Below, one piece after another: positions 42,647 to 52,156 of a stretch of 64,000 nucleotides of DNA (position 1 is its first letter; the number at the start of each line of letters is the position of its first letter). The position numbers and the translations under genes are program-made. The stretch is from the NCBI RefSeq assembly GCF_003151075.1, contig NZ_CP029482.1, positions 4,216,001 to 4,280,000 on the forward strand, written 5' to 3'. Source of the stretch: Pseudomonas sp. 31-12. GTDB lineage: Bacteria; Pseudomonadota; Gammaproteobacteria; Pseudomonadales; Pseudomonadaceae. The notes under the pieces are model-generated. The model searched no databases. It was not told where the DNA came from and worked only from the letters and a program-made list of their open reading frames with translations.

Positions 42647-43018
42647 ATGCAACCGTTACTCAATCGGATAATGCTGTATGTCAAAGATGTTCAGGCAACT
42701 TGCGATTTTTATGAGCGCCATTTCGGTTTCGTCAGCGAGCATTTTGCTGATGATCGGATTGTCGAGTTGAGGTCTGCGAATGGTGGTGCGACTTTAATGG
42801 CCCACCCAGCAGCAAAAAGCGTCAAGACAGGACAGGTTACTGTCAAACTTGTCTTTGATATTGAGGATGTCGATGGCTTCAAGGAGCGATGCCTGGCACA
42901 GGGTCTGAAGTTTGGAGCCACGCACAAGGCCGATGGCTATACCTTCGCCAATGCCAAAGATCCTGACGGTAATTCGATTTCTATCTCAAGTAGAGCGTTT
43001 GCTGCCCCCAACAACTAG
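42647..43018 (+). CDS. VOC-family (glyoxalase/bleomycin resistance-type) protein
   Basis: The 123-residue protein shows one pair of beta-alpha-beta-beta-beta units: RIMLYVKDVQATCDFYERHF at the start and DGYTFANAKDPDGNSISI at the end. The family binds metals and includes lyases, dioxygenases and drug-binding proteins. No function can be assigned. It begins 77 bp after the MITE-like element. Confidence 0.88.
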   Translation: MQPLLNRIMLYVKDVQATCDFYERHFGFVSEHFADDRIVELRSANGGATLMAHPAAKSVKTGQVTVKLVFDIEDVDGFKERCLAQGLKFGATHKADGYTFANAKDPDGNSISISSRAFAAPNN

Positions 43019-43071
43019 ATGCTGCATCATCTTGGTCGAGTTCCTTAGGGTTGTTGTCTTTCGCGATCGGC

Positions 43072-43113
43072 AGCAATGGGTCGTTTTGAGCCGGTTACGA
43101 CAGGCAGAAAACG
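43072..43113. repeat. Copy of the intergenic repeat
   Basis: GGGTCGTTTTGAGCCGG, then ACGACAGGCAGAAAACGGCC. Same family as 14401-14460 and 43785-43853. Confidence 0.65.
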
Positions 43114-43200
43114 GCCAAGTGTAGACACGCGACAAAGGCACGATTGCTTTAGGAAAGTATTGATCAAATCTGCAACAACTCTTGCCAAGGATTTCATGCG

Positions 43201-43755
43201 ATGGATTGCCCCCCGACGCTATACACCAGCCGTCTTATCCTCACGCCACTGCGAATGACTGATGCAGCCGCGATACAACAGCTGTTTCCCCAATGGGAAG
43301 TGGTCCGCTACCTTGACAGCCGTGTGCCATGGCCCTACCCGCAGGATGGGGCGCTGGTTTACGTGCGCGATGTCGCTCTTCCCGCCATGGCTAGAGGACA
43401 AGAGTGGCACTGGATGATTCGCACGCGCGCGCAACCTGAGCGCAGCATCGGGAGCATCAGCCTGTATGACCAGCCAGATAACAATAGGGGGTTCTGGCTC
43501 GCGCCTCTGTGGCAGGGCAACGGCTATATCCGCGAAGCCTGCGAGGTCGTCAACGCTTACTGGTTCGCGACATTACTACGTCCTGTCATGCAAGTGCCCA
43601 AGGCTGTCGCCAACCACGCTTCGCGCAAGGTATCCCAACATGAAGGCATGCGGATGATCGGGACGCGGAACGGGCATTTTGTCTCGGGACCCATGCAGGT
43701 CGAAGTCTGGGAGATCACACGGAGCGAGTGGCTTGGCGCGCGCGCTGAAACTTGA
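43201..43755 (+). CDS. GNAT-family acetyltransferase (RimJ/RimL-type)
   Basis: The 184-residue protein has the RimJ-like opening TSRLILTPLRMTDAAAIQQL (9-28), GSISLYD, and the acetyl-CoA-binding segment FWLAPLWQGNGYIREACEVV (about 98-117). In the binding loop QGNGYI replaces the canonical Q/RxxGxG/A, so it is slightly divergent. Substrate unknown. Confidence 0.88.
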   Translation: MDCPPTLYTSRLILTPLRMTDAAAIQQLFPQWEVVRYLDSRVPWPYPQDGALVYVRDVALPAMARGQEWHWMIRTRAQPERSIGSISLYDQPDNNRGFWLAPLWQGNGYIREACEVVNAYWFATLLRPVMQVPKAVANHASRKVSQHEGMRMIGTRNGHFVSGPMQVEVWEITRSEWLGARAET

Positions 43756-43784
43756 CCTGAAATTTGTGCCTGTCCGATTGACGG

Positions 43785-43853
43785 GCTGCTATCGGGTCGA
43801 TTTCAGCCGGTTGCAAATGGCCGAAAACGGCCAGAAGCTGCCATTGCGCCCCA
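43785..43853. repeat. Copy of the intergenic repeat
   Basis: GCTATCGGGTCGATTTCAGC, then GCCGAAAACGGCCAGAAGCTG. One of the fullest copies; the two half-elements are separated by a GGTTGCAAAT spacer that could form the loop of a weak hairpin. Confidence 0.6.
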
Positions 43854-43945
43854 AGATTCAGGCATCGGATGATCCAGAACGCCTACACAGCAAATGCCTC
43901 AAAATACATAAAGTCGGACGTCGGCTTGGACAGCGTGGATCAATT

Positions 43946-44272
43946 TCATAAATACCCTGCCGCTCCCAGAGCCTCAATCAAACGCAACAATGCTGGTTTT
44001 TCGGCTGGTTTTTCGCCGATGCAACACACTTCTGGGTTGCTGAGAGAGCACCAAACCGACACCGGGTCGCCTACCTTCAGCCCGTATGAGGCTTTACGGA
44101 GAGTTGCAGTTGACCAAGCGTCAATGGTTTCGTTGAGAGACTTGTGAAACCGCTTCCCATTGGCGCTATAGCTGAAGCTCATGAACTGCGCTCCGACCCA
44201 CGATCCCTCACTCCCTACAAAGGTTACGTAGCCTCGTACCACTTGGCCCACAGGTATGTCGCCAGCGCTCAT
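43946..44272 (-). CDS. Hypothetical protein (108 aa)
   Basis: A 108-residue protein with beta-rich segments (GQVVRGYVTFVGSEGSWVG, VGDPVSVWCSLSNPEVCCIG). It has three cysteines near the C-terminus and no signal peptide. No family recognised. Convergent/divergent neighbours give no clue. Confidence 0.5.
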   Translation of the reverse strand: MSAGDIPVGQVVRGYVTFVGSEGSWVGAQFMSFSYSANGKRFHKSLNETIDAWSTATLRKASYGLKVGDPVSVWCSLSNPEVCCIGEKPAEKPALLRLIEALGAAGYL

Positions 44273-44316
44273 AAATTACCTTCTGAGAATATGCCCGAAA
44301 TGCAGGGACGACGCGG

Positions 44317-44886
44317 TCATCCATGTTCCGCTGCCAACATTGATCTGAACTGAGAGATGATCTCTGAAGATAGCCCGGCACTTTCGAATACTGCGCAGGT
44401 GAAGCTAACGGGGGCGGCCCCTGGAGCAGTAATGATGCGGTCTGTAATCACAGCTACTGAACTGCTTCGATAAAGTGTGCGGCCTTCATAACTTACGGCA
44501 TTCTGTTGTAAGAAATCAGCGCTGTTCGAGGTATGAGGAACCGTGTCTAGAAGCCCGGCCCTCGCAAGTGCCAGCGTTCCCCCACAGATACCGGCAATTA
44601 CCGCTCCACTTGAACGACTAGCATGAAGAAAGTCTCGAATATCCGGGGCTTCGGCACGTTCCCAGATCATTCCTCCAATGACGACGACAACATCCGGTTT
44701 CCAGTCCAGACATTGTTGCAAGCTGCTATCGACAGTTACAGCCAATCCACCCTGCGAACGAAACTGCCCCGTAGCAGAAGCGAAAAACCTGACGTCGATC
44801 CCGTAAAACGGGTACGCAGTTCCAGCAATGAAAGCATATTCCCAGTCCGCAAAACCGGGTGTCAGTATCAAACCCACGCGTGCCAT
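44317..44886 (-). CDS. DJ-1/PfpI-family protein
   Basis: The 189-residue protein has the family's opening VGLILTPGFADWEY with the conserved acidic residue, and the nucleophile elbow AGICGGT with Cys101. Members are glyoxalases/deglycases, chaperones or amidotransferase-like regulators. Single domain, no AraC HTH fused. Its exact role is open. Confidence 0.88.
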   Translation of the reverse strand: MARVGLILTPGFADWEYAFIAGTAYPFYGIDVRFFASATGQFRSQGGLAVTVDSSLQQCLDWKPDVVVVIGGMIWERAEAPDIRDFLHASRSSGAVIAGICGGTLALARAGLLDTVPHTSNSADFLQQNAVSYEGRTLYRSSSVAVITDRIITAPGAAPVSFTCAVFESAGLSSEIISQFRSMLAAEHG

Positions 44887-45263
44887 CAGTCAGAATCCTC
44901 CATGAATGCCAGTAACATATGACGACAACCAATAGACATCAAGGCTGCTTCGGGCCGAGGCTGTGTAAAAACGTTTTCGATCTGTGGAGGCAGACGAAAA
45001 CAGCCCAAAAATCGCATCCCTATGCAAATTTCAGGTCTACTTACCAAACGGTCGACGCCAGATTTCACGTAGCAACGCTGACTTCAAAGTGACGAATGCG
45101 TGTTTACACGGCCTGGGTCAATTGCAGCCCTTCACGACACATATTGATCAGGTCAAAAGCGGTTAATATCGCTCCGCTTCGTCTACCCTCACAAAACGCC
45201 ACGCGGCAATCAGCTAGTGCCCGGCGCCTCGATATTCATCTGTTCATTCACCGGAGAGCTTCT
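44887..45263. other. Gene-free stretch with a MITE-like element and a repeat half-copy
   Basis: No gene recognised. Contains the inverted-repeat element 44959-45113, followed by CTGGGTCAATTGCAGCCCTT (45113-45132), a half-copy of the intergenic repeat. The promoter of the following ABC operon must lie at the right end. Confidence 0.5.
44959..45113. mobile_element. MITE-like or IS-remnant element, 155 bp
   Basis: GGCTGTGTAAAAACG (44959-44973) and CGTGTTTACACGGCC (45099-45113) are inverted copies matching at 13 of 15 positions. The interior has no gene. Different terminal sequence from the 42.4-kb element, so a separate family. Confidence 0.5.
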
Positions 45264-46115
45264 ATGCTCAAGCGTACCCTGGCCTTGGCCGTCGGCTTTA
45301 CCCTGTCTTTTGGCAGCTTGTTAGTGCAGGCCGCTGACACACTCAAAGTCAGTGCGATTCCCGATGAAGCCCCGACTGAACTGCTGCGCAAGTTCAAGCC
45401 GCTAGGCGCTTATCTGGAGCAAAAACTGGGCATGAAGGTCGAGTTCGTGCCCGTGAGCGACTACCCGGCCGTGGTCGAGGCGCTGGCCACTGACCGCATC
45501 GATATGGCCTGGCTGGGCGGTTTCACATTTGTGCAGGCGCGGCTGAAAACCGGTAATGCGATTCCGTTGGTGCAGCGCGAACAGGACGCCCAGTTCACCA
45601 GCAAATTCATCACCGCCGACCCGAACGTCAAATCCCTCGCCGACCTCAAGGGCAAGACCTTTGCCTTCGGCTCGGTATCGTCCACGTCGGGCAGTCTCAT
45701 GCCGCGTTATTTCATGCTGAAGGACGGCATCAAGCCGGAAACCTATTTCAGCCGCGTGGGTTACTCCGGCGCTCATGACGCCACCGTTGCCTGGGTCCAG
45801 GCCGGCAAGGTGGACGCCGGGGTCCTGAACGCCAGCGTCTGGGAAAAACTGGTCGCCGCCGGCAAGGTCGATACCAGCAAGGTCAAAGTATTTGCGACCA
45901 CCCCGGCCTACTTCGACTACAACTGGACAGTGCGCGGCACCCTCGACCCGGCGCTGGCGGCGAAGATCAAGGCTGCCTTCCTCGCACTCGATCCGGCGAA
46001 CCCGAAGGACAAGGAAATCCTCGATTTGCAGGCTGCCAGCCGCTTCATCGAGACCAGTCCTGACAATTACAAAGGCATCGAGGAAGCCGCACGCGCCGCC
46101 GAACTGCTGAAATGA
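45264..46115 (+). CDS. PhnD-type ABC binding protein, putative selenate/oxyanion
   Basis: The 283-residue periplasmic protein has a signal peptide ([20 protein letters not shown] to VQA/AD) and the phosphonate/phosphite-binding family pattern ([57 protein letters not shown]). It resembles the subfamily annotated as putative selenate binding proteins in pseudomonads; that assignment is from memory of the family, not proven. GGAGAG precedes the ATG. First gene of a four-gene importer operon; the next start overlaps its stop. Confidence 0.85.
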   Translation: MLKRTLALAVGFTLSFGSLLVQAADTLKVSAIPDEAPTELLRKFKPLGAYLEQKLGMKVEFVPVSDYPAVVEALATDRIDMAWLGGFTFVQARLKTGNAIPLVQREQDAQFTSKFITADPNVKSLADLKGKTFAFGSVSSTSGSLMPRYFMLKDGIKPETYFSRVGYSGAHDATVAWVQAGKVDAGVLNASVWEKLVAAGKVDTSKVKVFATTPAYFDYNWTVRGTLDPALAAKIKAAFLALDPANPKDKEILDLQAASRFIETSPDNYKGIEEAARAAELLK

Positions 46116-46909
46116 CATTGCGTCTGACCCAGGCCAGCCTGACCCACGTCAACGGCGTCCAAGCGTTGCGCGGCGTGAATCTGCACATCGGTGCAGGCGA
46201 ACAGGTTGCCATTATCGGCCCTTCCGGTGCCGGCAAGTCGAGCCTGCTCAACTTGCTGGCCACCGCGTTGCGACCGGACAACGGCGAACTGCAGGTGCTC
46301 GGCGAGCGCGCATGGCATCTGTCTGCCCGGCAGCGCCAGCGTCTGCGCGCGCGCATCGGGCTGATTCATCAATCGCCGCCTCTGCCACCGCGCCAGCGTG
46401 TGGTCACTGCGGTGCTGGCCGGCAAACTGGGTCAGTGGGGTTTGGGCAAGAGCTTGCTGAACCTGGTCCATCCGCTGGACATTCCGGGCGCACGCGCGGC
46501 GTTGGCCAGGCTCGACCTGGGCGACAAGTTATTCGCGCAATGCCAGCAACTGTCCGGCGGACAGCTTCAGCGAGTGGGCATTGCCCGCGTCTTGTATCAA
46601 GCGCCCGAAGTGTTGCTGGCCGATGAGCCGGTTTCGGCGATGGACCCGGTGCTGGCCGAACACACGCTGTCGGTACTCTGCCGCCATGCCCGGGAACACC
46701 AGGTCACCCTGGTCGCCAGCCTGCATGCGGTGGAGCTGGCCCTGGCGCACTTTTCGCGGATCATCGGCCTGCGTGACGGGCAGATCCTGTTTGACCTAGC
46801 GGCAAGCGACGTCGACCGCGAGTTGCTCGACAAGCTCTACGCCAACGAGCAACTGCAATCCTCGCCGGTGCCCCCAGTGTCCTTGAGTGTGCAGATCCCC
46901 CGATGCTGA
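46112..46909 (+). CDS. ABC importer ATPase (PhnC-type)
   Basis: The 265-residue ATPase has Walker [10 protein letters not shown] (36-44), signature [13 protein letters not shown] (about 148-160), Walker B VLLADEP (about 168-174) and the H-loop in SLHAVELA. The ATG overlaps the upstream stop (ATGA), so translation is coupled. Energises the PhnD/PhnE-type importer. Confidence 0.93.
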   Translation: MTLRLTQASLTHVNGVQALRGVNLHIGAGEQVAIIGPSGAGKSSLLNLLATALRPDNGELQVLGERAWHLSARQRQRLRARIGLIHQSPPLPPRQRVVTAVLAGKLGQWGLGKSLLNLVHPLDIPGARAALARLDLGDKLFAQCQQLSGGQLQRVGIARVLYQAPEVLLADEPVSAMDPVLAEHTLSVLCRHAREHQVTLVASLHAVELALAHFSRIIGLRDGQILFDLAASDVDRELLDKLYANEQLQSSPVPPVSLSVQIPRC

Positions 46910-47730
46910 CGTCTGCCACCCGCGACCCCGCCGCCCTGCCCCGTTTGCTCCTCAGCCTGCTGGCGATTGCCCTGTTGTGGCCAGGCATCCACTTCAGCGA
47001 GTTGGACCTCAGCGTTTTAGTGGCGAGTGACAGTCAGAGCGAGATGGGCCGGTTTGTCTCGGCCTTCTGGCCGCCAGCCCATGGCGCGGAATTCATCGAA
47101 CTGCTGTTGCAAGCCACCCTGCAGACCCTGGCCATCGCCACGGCTGGCATGGCGCTGGCGCTGTTGTTGGCCGTTCCCGCCAGCCTGCTGGCCAGTCGCG
47201 CCCTGTCGTTGTCGGCTGCCTCCCGTGCCGGTCGCCCAAACTTCGGCGGTCAACTGCTGCGTTGGCCGGTACGCGGGTTGCTCATCTTCCTGCGCAGCGT
47301 GCCGGAAATCGTCTGGGCCCTGCTGTTCGTGCGTGCCGTCGGCCTCGGTCCGACCGCCGGGGTACTGGCGATTGCAATTACCTACAGCGGCATGTTGGGC
47401 AAGGTCTATGCGGAAATTTTCGAGTCGGTGGACCAGCGCCCGGCCCACGCGTTACTGCGCTCAGGCAGCGGTCGGCTCGCGGCGTTTTGCTACGGGATTC
47501 TGCCGAATGTCGCAGCGGAGCTGATGTCGTACACGGTGTATCGCTGGGAATGCGCGATCCGCGCCTCAGTGGTCATGGGTTTCGTCGGTGCCGGCGGTCT
47601 GGGACAGCAGATGGATTTGTCGTTGCGCATGTTCGCGGGCGGTGAAGTGGCCAGTCTGTTGCTGACCTTCCTTGTCCTGGTGTTGCTCGCCGATCAACTC
47701 AGCCGTCTGCTGCGCTGGAGGCTGACATGA
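46903..47730 (+). CDS. ABC importer permease 1 (PhnE-type)
   Basis: The 275-residue inner-membrane protein has about six helices and the permease EAA loop near the C-terminal half ([20 protein letters not shown]). The ATG overlaps the ATPase stop by 7 bp. Operates as a heterodimer with the next gene product, since two different PhnE-like permeases follow each other. Confidence 0.9.
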   Translation: MLTSATRDPAALPRLLLSLLAIALLWPGIHFSELDLSVLVASDSQSEMGRFVSAFWPPAHGAEFIELLLQATLQTLAIATAGMALALLLAVPASLLASRALSLSAASRAGRPNFGGQLLRWPVRGLLIFLRSVPEIVWALLFVRAVGLGPTAGVLAIAITYSGMLGKVYAEIFESVDQRPAHALLRSGSGRLAAFCYGILPNVAAELMSYTVYRWECAIRASVVMGFVGAGGLGQQMDLSLRMFAGGEVASLLLTFLVLVLLADQLSRLLRWRLT

Positions 47731-48494
47731 ATCGCCTGATCAACCTGGCCCTGCTCCTGTTCATCGGCGCAGCGGTGGTCGGTTCGTTCATCTATCTGGG
47801 TATCGACCTCAGCGAGCTCGGCGGCGCCGGCAACCTGAAGCAGATGGGGGCCTATGCACAGCGTTTTCTCAGCCCGGACCTGAGCGCGGGTCATCTGCAA
47901 GCCATCGGCCACGGCGCGCTGGAAACCATTGCGATGTCCGCCCTGGGCACCCTGCTCGCGGCAGTATTCGGTTTGCTGTTGGCATTGCCCGCGGCCGGGC
48001 GTTTCGGCTGGCCTTTTCAGAGTGCGTCGCGTCTGGTGCTCAATGCCTTGCGCGCGGTGCCGGAACTGGTGTGGGCTGCGCTGATGGTGCTGGCCGCCGG
48101 ACTCGGTCCCAATGCCGGCACGCTGGCATTGGCCCTGCACACCACTGGCGTGCTCGGCCGGCTGTTTGCCGAAGCGCTGGAAAACACCCCGCCGGGACCG
48201 GCCGAAGCCATTCGCCTGCAGGGCGGCAATGCCGTCTGGGCGTTCTGTTACGGCACACTGCCCAACCTGTTGCCGCAGCTGCTGGCCTACACTCTGTACC
48301 GCTGGGAAAACAACATCCGCATGGCCAGCGTGCTCGGTTTCGTCGGCGCCGGTGGTTTGGGGCAAATGCTCTATGTCAGCCTCAGCCTGTTTCAGGAAGC
48401 TCAAGCCAGCACGGTGATCCTGGCCATGTTGCTGCTGGTGTTTGCCGTCGATTCATTGAGTAGCTGGAGCCGTCAACGCTGGGTCAAGGCCTGA
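47727..48494 (+). CDS. ABC importer permease 2 (PhnE-type)
   Basis: The 255-residue permease shares the EAA-type segment (IRLQGGNAVWAFCYGTLPNL) and helices with permease 1. ATG overlaps the upstream stop (ATGA). End of the tightly coupled operon. Confidence 0.9.
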   Translation: MNRLINLALLLFIGAAVVGSFIYLGIDLSELGGAGNLKQMGAYAQRFLSPDLSAGHLQAIGHGALETIAMSALGTLLAAVFGLLLALPAAGRFGWPFQSASRLVLNALRAVPELVWAALMVLAAGLGPNAGTLALALHTTGVLGRLFAEALENTPPGPAEAIRLQGGNAVWAFCYGTLPNLLPQLLAYTLYRWENNIRMASVLGFVGAGGLGQMLYVSLSLFQEAQASTVILAMLLLVFAVDSLSSWSRQRWVKA

Positions 48495-48502
48495 TAGCGG
48501 GT

Positions 48503-48895
48503 CTACTCCTCCAAGCGCCCCGTACCCTCACGATCGTTCTCGTAATGTCTCGCGAGCGCAAACGCCGGCAACCAGGACTCGCGACGCACAATACAGCTTT
48601 CGTAGGTTGGCCTCAGTTGGTCAGGGGCATCGAGAGATCCCAGGTTCACTTCGATTTCGTCAGCGCTACGAGCGAAAACGGAGGAGCCGCAGCGCGGACA
48701 AAAATGCCGCCCGGCGTAGTCACGTGTTTCGCCCGCGATCTTCACCGCCTCCTGAGGGAATATCGCGCTGGCGTTGAAAAGCGCCCCATGATGCTTGCGG
48801 CAGTCCAGACAGTGACAGAGGCCGACCCGGTAGGGCCGCCCTGACGCCTCGATTCGAACATTGCCGCACACGCAGCCACCGGTGAATCGGTCCAT
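48503..48895 (-). CDS. GFA/CENP-V-family zinc protein
   Basis: The 130-residue protein has the Zn-binding cysteines of glutathione-dependent formaldehyde-activating-type proteins: CVCGN (C8, C10), CHCLDCRK (C27, C29, C32) and CPRCGS. Many members have no proven formaldehyde activity. ATG 48895 (MDRFTGGC) is the family-typical start. Confidence 0.9.
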   Translation of the reverse strand: MDRFTGGCVCGNVRIEASGRPYRVGLCHCLDCRKHHGALFNASAIFPQEAVKIAGETRDYAGRHFCPRCGSSVFARSADEIEVNLGSLDAPDQLRPTYESCIVRRESWLPAFALARHYENDREGTGRLEE

Positions 48896-49205
48896 GTTGC
48901 GTCTCCTCTGAATCAAGCGGTCGAGTCAGTGAAAATAGCATCTGAACGAATGCAGTGGTCCAGAGACCCTAGCCGCAGGTAAAAGCCGGACACACGCCAT
49001 CACCCGCGCATAAACCGTTTCACTGTTTCCCTCCGTGCCCGCCTTGGTGCTAAATAGACCACCCAGATGATAAGTCCAGCCCCTGTCGTATTGCCGTGCA
49101 ACGAGAAATCGATATGAACACCCATTTTGAGACAAGTGCTGCCCCTGCGCCCAACACCCGGCAAGGCGCAAACACTCCCCCCCATCAGCCATCGGTGGTA
49201 ACAGC
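48896..49205. other. Intergenic region with a possible tiny upstream ORF
   Basis: A 31-codon frame (49113-49208, reading MNTHFETSAAPAPNTRQ and onward) ends with a TGA overlapping the amidase ATG, with a run of seven C inside. It may be a coupled upstream peptide or chance. Nothing else seen. Confidence 0.3.
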
Positions 49206-50912
49206 ATGATCGAAGTCACCGAACTGTCCATCGCCCAATTGCGTGCCGCATTGGAGTCTGGTCAAACCACAGCGGTGGAGCTGGTCCAGGCCTATCTCGC
49301 CAGGATCGACGCCTACGACGGCCCCGACACGCCGACCGCGCTCAACGCGGTAGTGGTTCGCAACCCCGAGGCGCTCAACGAAGCGCAGGCGTCCGATGCA
49401 CGTCGGGCCAAGGGCCAGACGCTCGGCCCGCTGGATGGCATTCCCTACACGGCCAAGGACAGTTATCTGGTGAAAGGCCTCACCGCGGCCTCAGGAAGTC
49501 CGGCCTTCAAGGACCTGATTGCCTATCGCGATGCGTTCACCATCGAACGGCTGCGCGCCGCCGGGGCGATCTGCCTGGGCAAGACCAATATGCCGCCGAT
49601 GGCCAATGGCGGCATGCAGCGCGGGGTCTATGGCCGTGCCGAGAGCCCGTACAACGCTGATTACTTGACGGCCCCTTTTGCCTCGGGCTCATCGAACGGC
49701 GCCGGGACGGCCACCGCCGCCAGTTTCGCGGCCTTCGGGCTTGCTGAAGAAACCTGGTCGAGCGGACGCGGTCCGGCCTCGAACAATGGCTTGTGCGCCT
49801 ATACGCCTTCGCGCGGAGTGATATCGGTGCGCGGCAATTGGCCGCTGACGCCGACGATGGACGTGGTCGTGCCGTACGCCCGAACCATGGCCGACCTGCT
49901 CGAAGTGCTCGACGTGGTGGTGGCGGATGATCCCGACACCCGGGGCGATCTGTGGCGGATGCAACCGTGGGTGCCGATTCCGAGCGTTGCTTCGGTGCGC
50001 CCCGTTTCTTATGCCGATCTGGCCGTAAAGACCGATGCGCTTGCCGGAAAACGCTTCGGCGTTCCACGCATGTACATCAACGCCGATCCTGAAGCGGGCA
50101 CCAGCGAGTCGCCGGGCATCGGTGGCCCGACGGGGCAGAAAATCAACACCCGTCCTAGCGTGATCGGCCTCTGGGAAGAGGCTCGCAAGGCACTAGAAGC
50201 GGCGGGCGCCGAAGTGGTCGAGGTCGATTTCCCGTTGGTCTCCAATTGCGAAGGTGATCGTCCGGGCGCGCCGACCGTGTTCACCCGTGGGCTGGTGTCG
50301 AAGGAGTTCCTGCACCATGAGTTGTGGGACCTGTCGGCTTGGGCGTTCGATGATTTCCTGCGGGCCAACGGTGATCCGAAACTGAATCGCCTGGCCGACG
50401 TCGACGGGCCGCTGATTTTCCCGCACGACCCGGGCACCCTGCCCAATCGCGAAGACGACCTTGCCGCGGGCATGGACGAATACGTGAAGATGGCCGAACG
50501 CGGCATCACCCCCTGGGACCAGATCACCACCGTGCCGAACGGTCTGCGTGGATTGGAAGAGACACGTCGGATCGACCTTGAAGACTGGATGGATCGACTG
50601 AACCTTGATGCGGTGCTGTTTCCGACAGTGGCTGACGTCGGGCCGGCGAATGCCGATGTCGATCTGCAGTCGGCGGACATCGCGTGGAGCAACGGTGTGT
50701 GGGTGGCTAACGGCAACCTCGCCATCCGGCATCTGGGTGTTCCGACGGTGACGGTACCGATGGGCGTGATGCCCGATATCGGCATGCCGATCGGGCTGAC
50801 CTTCGCCGGTCGTGCCTATGACGATTCAGCGCTGCTGCGATTTGCTTCGGCGTTTGAATCGGTCGGCAACAAACGGATGATCCCGCCTCGGACCCCGCCG
50901 TTGCAGGGCTGA
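49206..50912 (+). CDS. Amidase-signature hydrolase
   Basis: The 568-residue enzyme has the amidase-signature lysine Lys84 (IPYTAKDSY), the SSNGAG loop (162-167, cis-Ser) and ETWSSGRGPA (182-191), where Ser186 aligns with the catalytic serine of the usual GGSxRxPA. The usual GG pair is replaced by W-S, so the pocket is divergent. Acts on a carboxamide; substrate unknown. Follows a short open frame by overlap and ends before a single REP. Confidence 0.88.
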   Translation: MIEVTELSIAQLRAALESGQTTAVELVQAYLARIDAYDGPDTPTALNAVVVRNPEALNEAQASDARRAKGQTLGPLDGIPYTAKDSYLVKGLTAASGSPAFKDLIAYRDAFTIERLRAAGAICLGKTNMPPMANGGMQRGVYGRAESPYNADYLTAPFASGSSNGAGTATAASFAAFGLAEETWSSGRGPASNNGLCAYTPSRGVISVRGNWPLTPTMDVVVPYARTMADLLEVLDVVVADDPDTRGDLWRMQPWVPIPSVASVRPVSYADLAVKTDALAGKRFGVPRMYINADPEAGTSESPGIGGPTGQKINTRPSVIGLWEEARKALEAAGAEVVEVDFPLVSNCEGDRPGAPTVFTRGLVSKEFLHHELWDLSAWAFDDFLRANGDPKLNRLADVDGPLIFPHDPGTLPNREDDLAAGMDEYVKMAERGITPWDQITTVPNGLRGLEETRRIDLEDWMDRLNLDAVLFPTVADVGPANADVDLQSADIAWSNGVWVANGNLAIRHLGVPTVTVPMGVMPDIGMPIGLTFAGRAYDDSALLRFASAFESVGNKRMIPPRTPPLQG

Positions 50913-50941
50913 AAAAGCTACGCGCGGGACTTCAGCCGAAC

Positions 50942-50968
50942 AAGCCCCCTGTGGCGAGGGGGCTCGCG
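50942..50968. repeat. Single REP-like palindrome
   Basis: AGCCCCCT (50943-50950) pairs with AGGGGGCT (50957-50964) around GTGGCG, as in a common Pseudomonas REP type. Located between convergent genes. Confidence 0.6.
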
Positions 50969-52120
50969 CTAAGTTAGCGCCATTTCACTGGTGCACGGCG
51001 CTTGTGACGTTTCAATCAGCAACTGATCGACAACGTCCGACAGAGCGCTTGGCACATCCTCTCCCCCGCGCAAGGCTCGCGCATAGACGCTGCGCTGCCG
51101 GTCCGCACTGGTGCCGTCCTGTAGAATCCGGCGCCCCTGGGCAAACACGTTCTCCACTCCCAACTTCTGCGCCGTATCTCCAAGAATCTGTTGCGCCCTG
51201 AACAGCCATTGCCCGGCAGAGAATGGCCGGTCGTAACCTTCCATGATGAATGAAGCGTGGATCCCGGACCGTTTCGCCCGCCACCTGTTTTCCTTGAGAA
51301 TCCACTGCGAGGCTTGCGAATAACCCGATCCCGGGCGAGGTTGCTCAATGGCATGGGCCACCAGCAATCGAAACAACGAGACCACGCACAAAACGTCATC
51401 CAGGCGCGGACAGGCATCGGTCATGCGCATCTCCAGCGTCGGGTATTTCGCGGCGGGCCGCAGACCCCACCAGCAGTCGCCCGCCTGTTTGATCGTGCCA
51501 GTGCGGATCAGCAAGGCGACGTAGGCGTCATAGGCACGTTGATCTTCGAAGAACTCCGGAATGCCCATCCGCGGCCACTCATCACACGCAGTCTGCCGGT
51601 AGCTCATGAAACCGCTGTCGGCACCGTCCCAGAAAGGTGAAGAAGTGCTGAGTGCCAACAACAACGGCATCCACGGCAAGACTTCGTTCATCACCTGAAT
51701 ACGATCCACATGCCCGGGCACTTCAACATGCACATGCAGGCCGGACAGCAGGCTGCGCCTTGCCACGCGCTGGTAGTCTTCAAACAGTTGAAGAAAGTGC
51801 GGATGGTCCGTGGACTGCTGCAGGCGCCAATCCGCCAACGGATGGCTACCGGCACTGAGCAGTCCCAGACCGTACAATTCGAGCGTTTGCCGCAACCTGG
51901 TGCGCGCCGAAAACAGGTACTCGGTTGCTTGTGCGATGCTGGTAAAGATCGGGGACGCGACTTCGATTTGTGCCTTGAACATCTCATGGGCAAAACACTC
52001 GCCCAACACTGCCTGGCACGCTTCAATCGAAGCACCGGGAGGGTTCTCGGACATGCGCCGGGTGTTCAGGTCGGTGATGAAGTATTCCTCTTCAATGCCA
52101 AACTTCAGGTGTCTGTTCAT
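50969..52120 (-). CDS. YbdK-type carboxylate-amine ligase (glutamate-cysteine ligase 2 family)
   Basis: The 383-residue ATP-dependent ligase has GIEEEYFITD (8-17), HVHVEVPG (about 126-133) and the LEMRMTDACPRLDD segment (about 227-240) of the family. Members have weak gamma-glutamylcysteine ligase activity in vitro, physiological substrate unclear. Divergent from nothing; it follows the ZIP gene by 36 bp and may be co-transcribed with it. Confidence 0.9.
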   Translation of the reverse strand: MNRHLKFGIEEEYFITDLNTRRMSENPPGASIEACQAVLGECFAHEMFKAQIEVASPIFTSIAQATEYLFSARTRLRQTLELYGLGLLSAGSHPLADWRLQQSTDHPHFLQLFEDYQRVARRSLLSGLHVHVEVPGHVDRIQVMNEVLPWMPLLLALSTSSPFWDGADSGFMSYRQTACDEWPRMGIPEFFEDQRAYDAYVALLIRTGTIKQAGDCWWGLRPAAKYPTLEMRMTDACPRLDDVLCVVSLFRLLVAHAIEQPRPGSGYSQASQWILKENRWRAKRSGIHASFIMEGYDRPFSAGQWLFRAQQILGDTAQKLGVENVFAQGRRILQDGTSADRQRSVYARALRGGEDVPSALSDVVDQLLIETSQAPCTSEMALT

Positions 52121-52156
52121 CGCTTCACCCCTCGCCTTGCGCCCTTGAATATAAGC

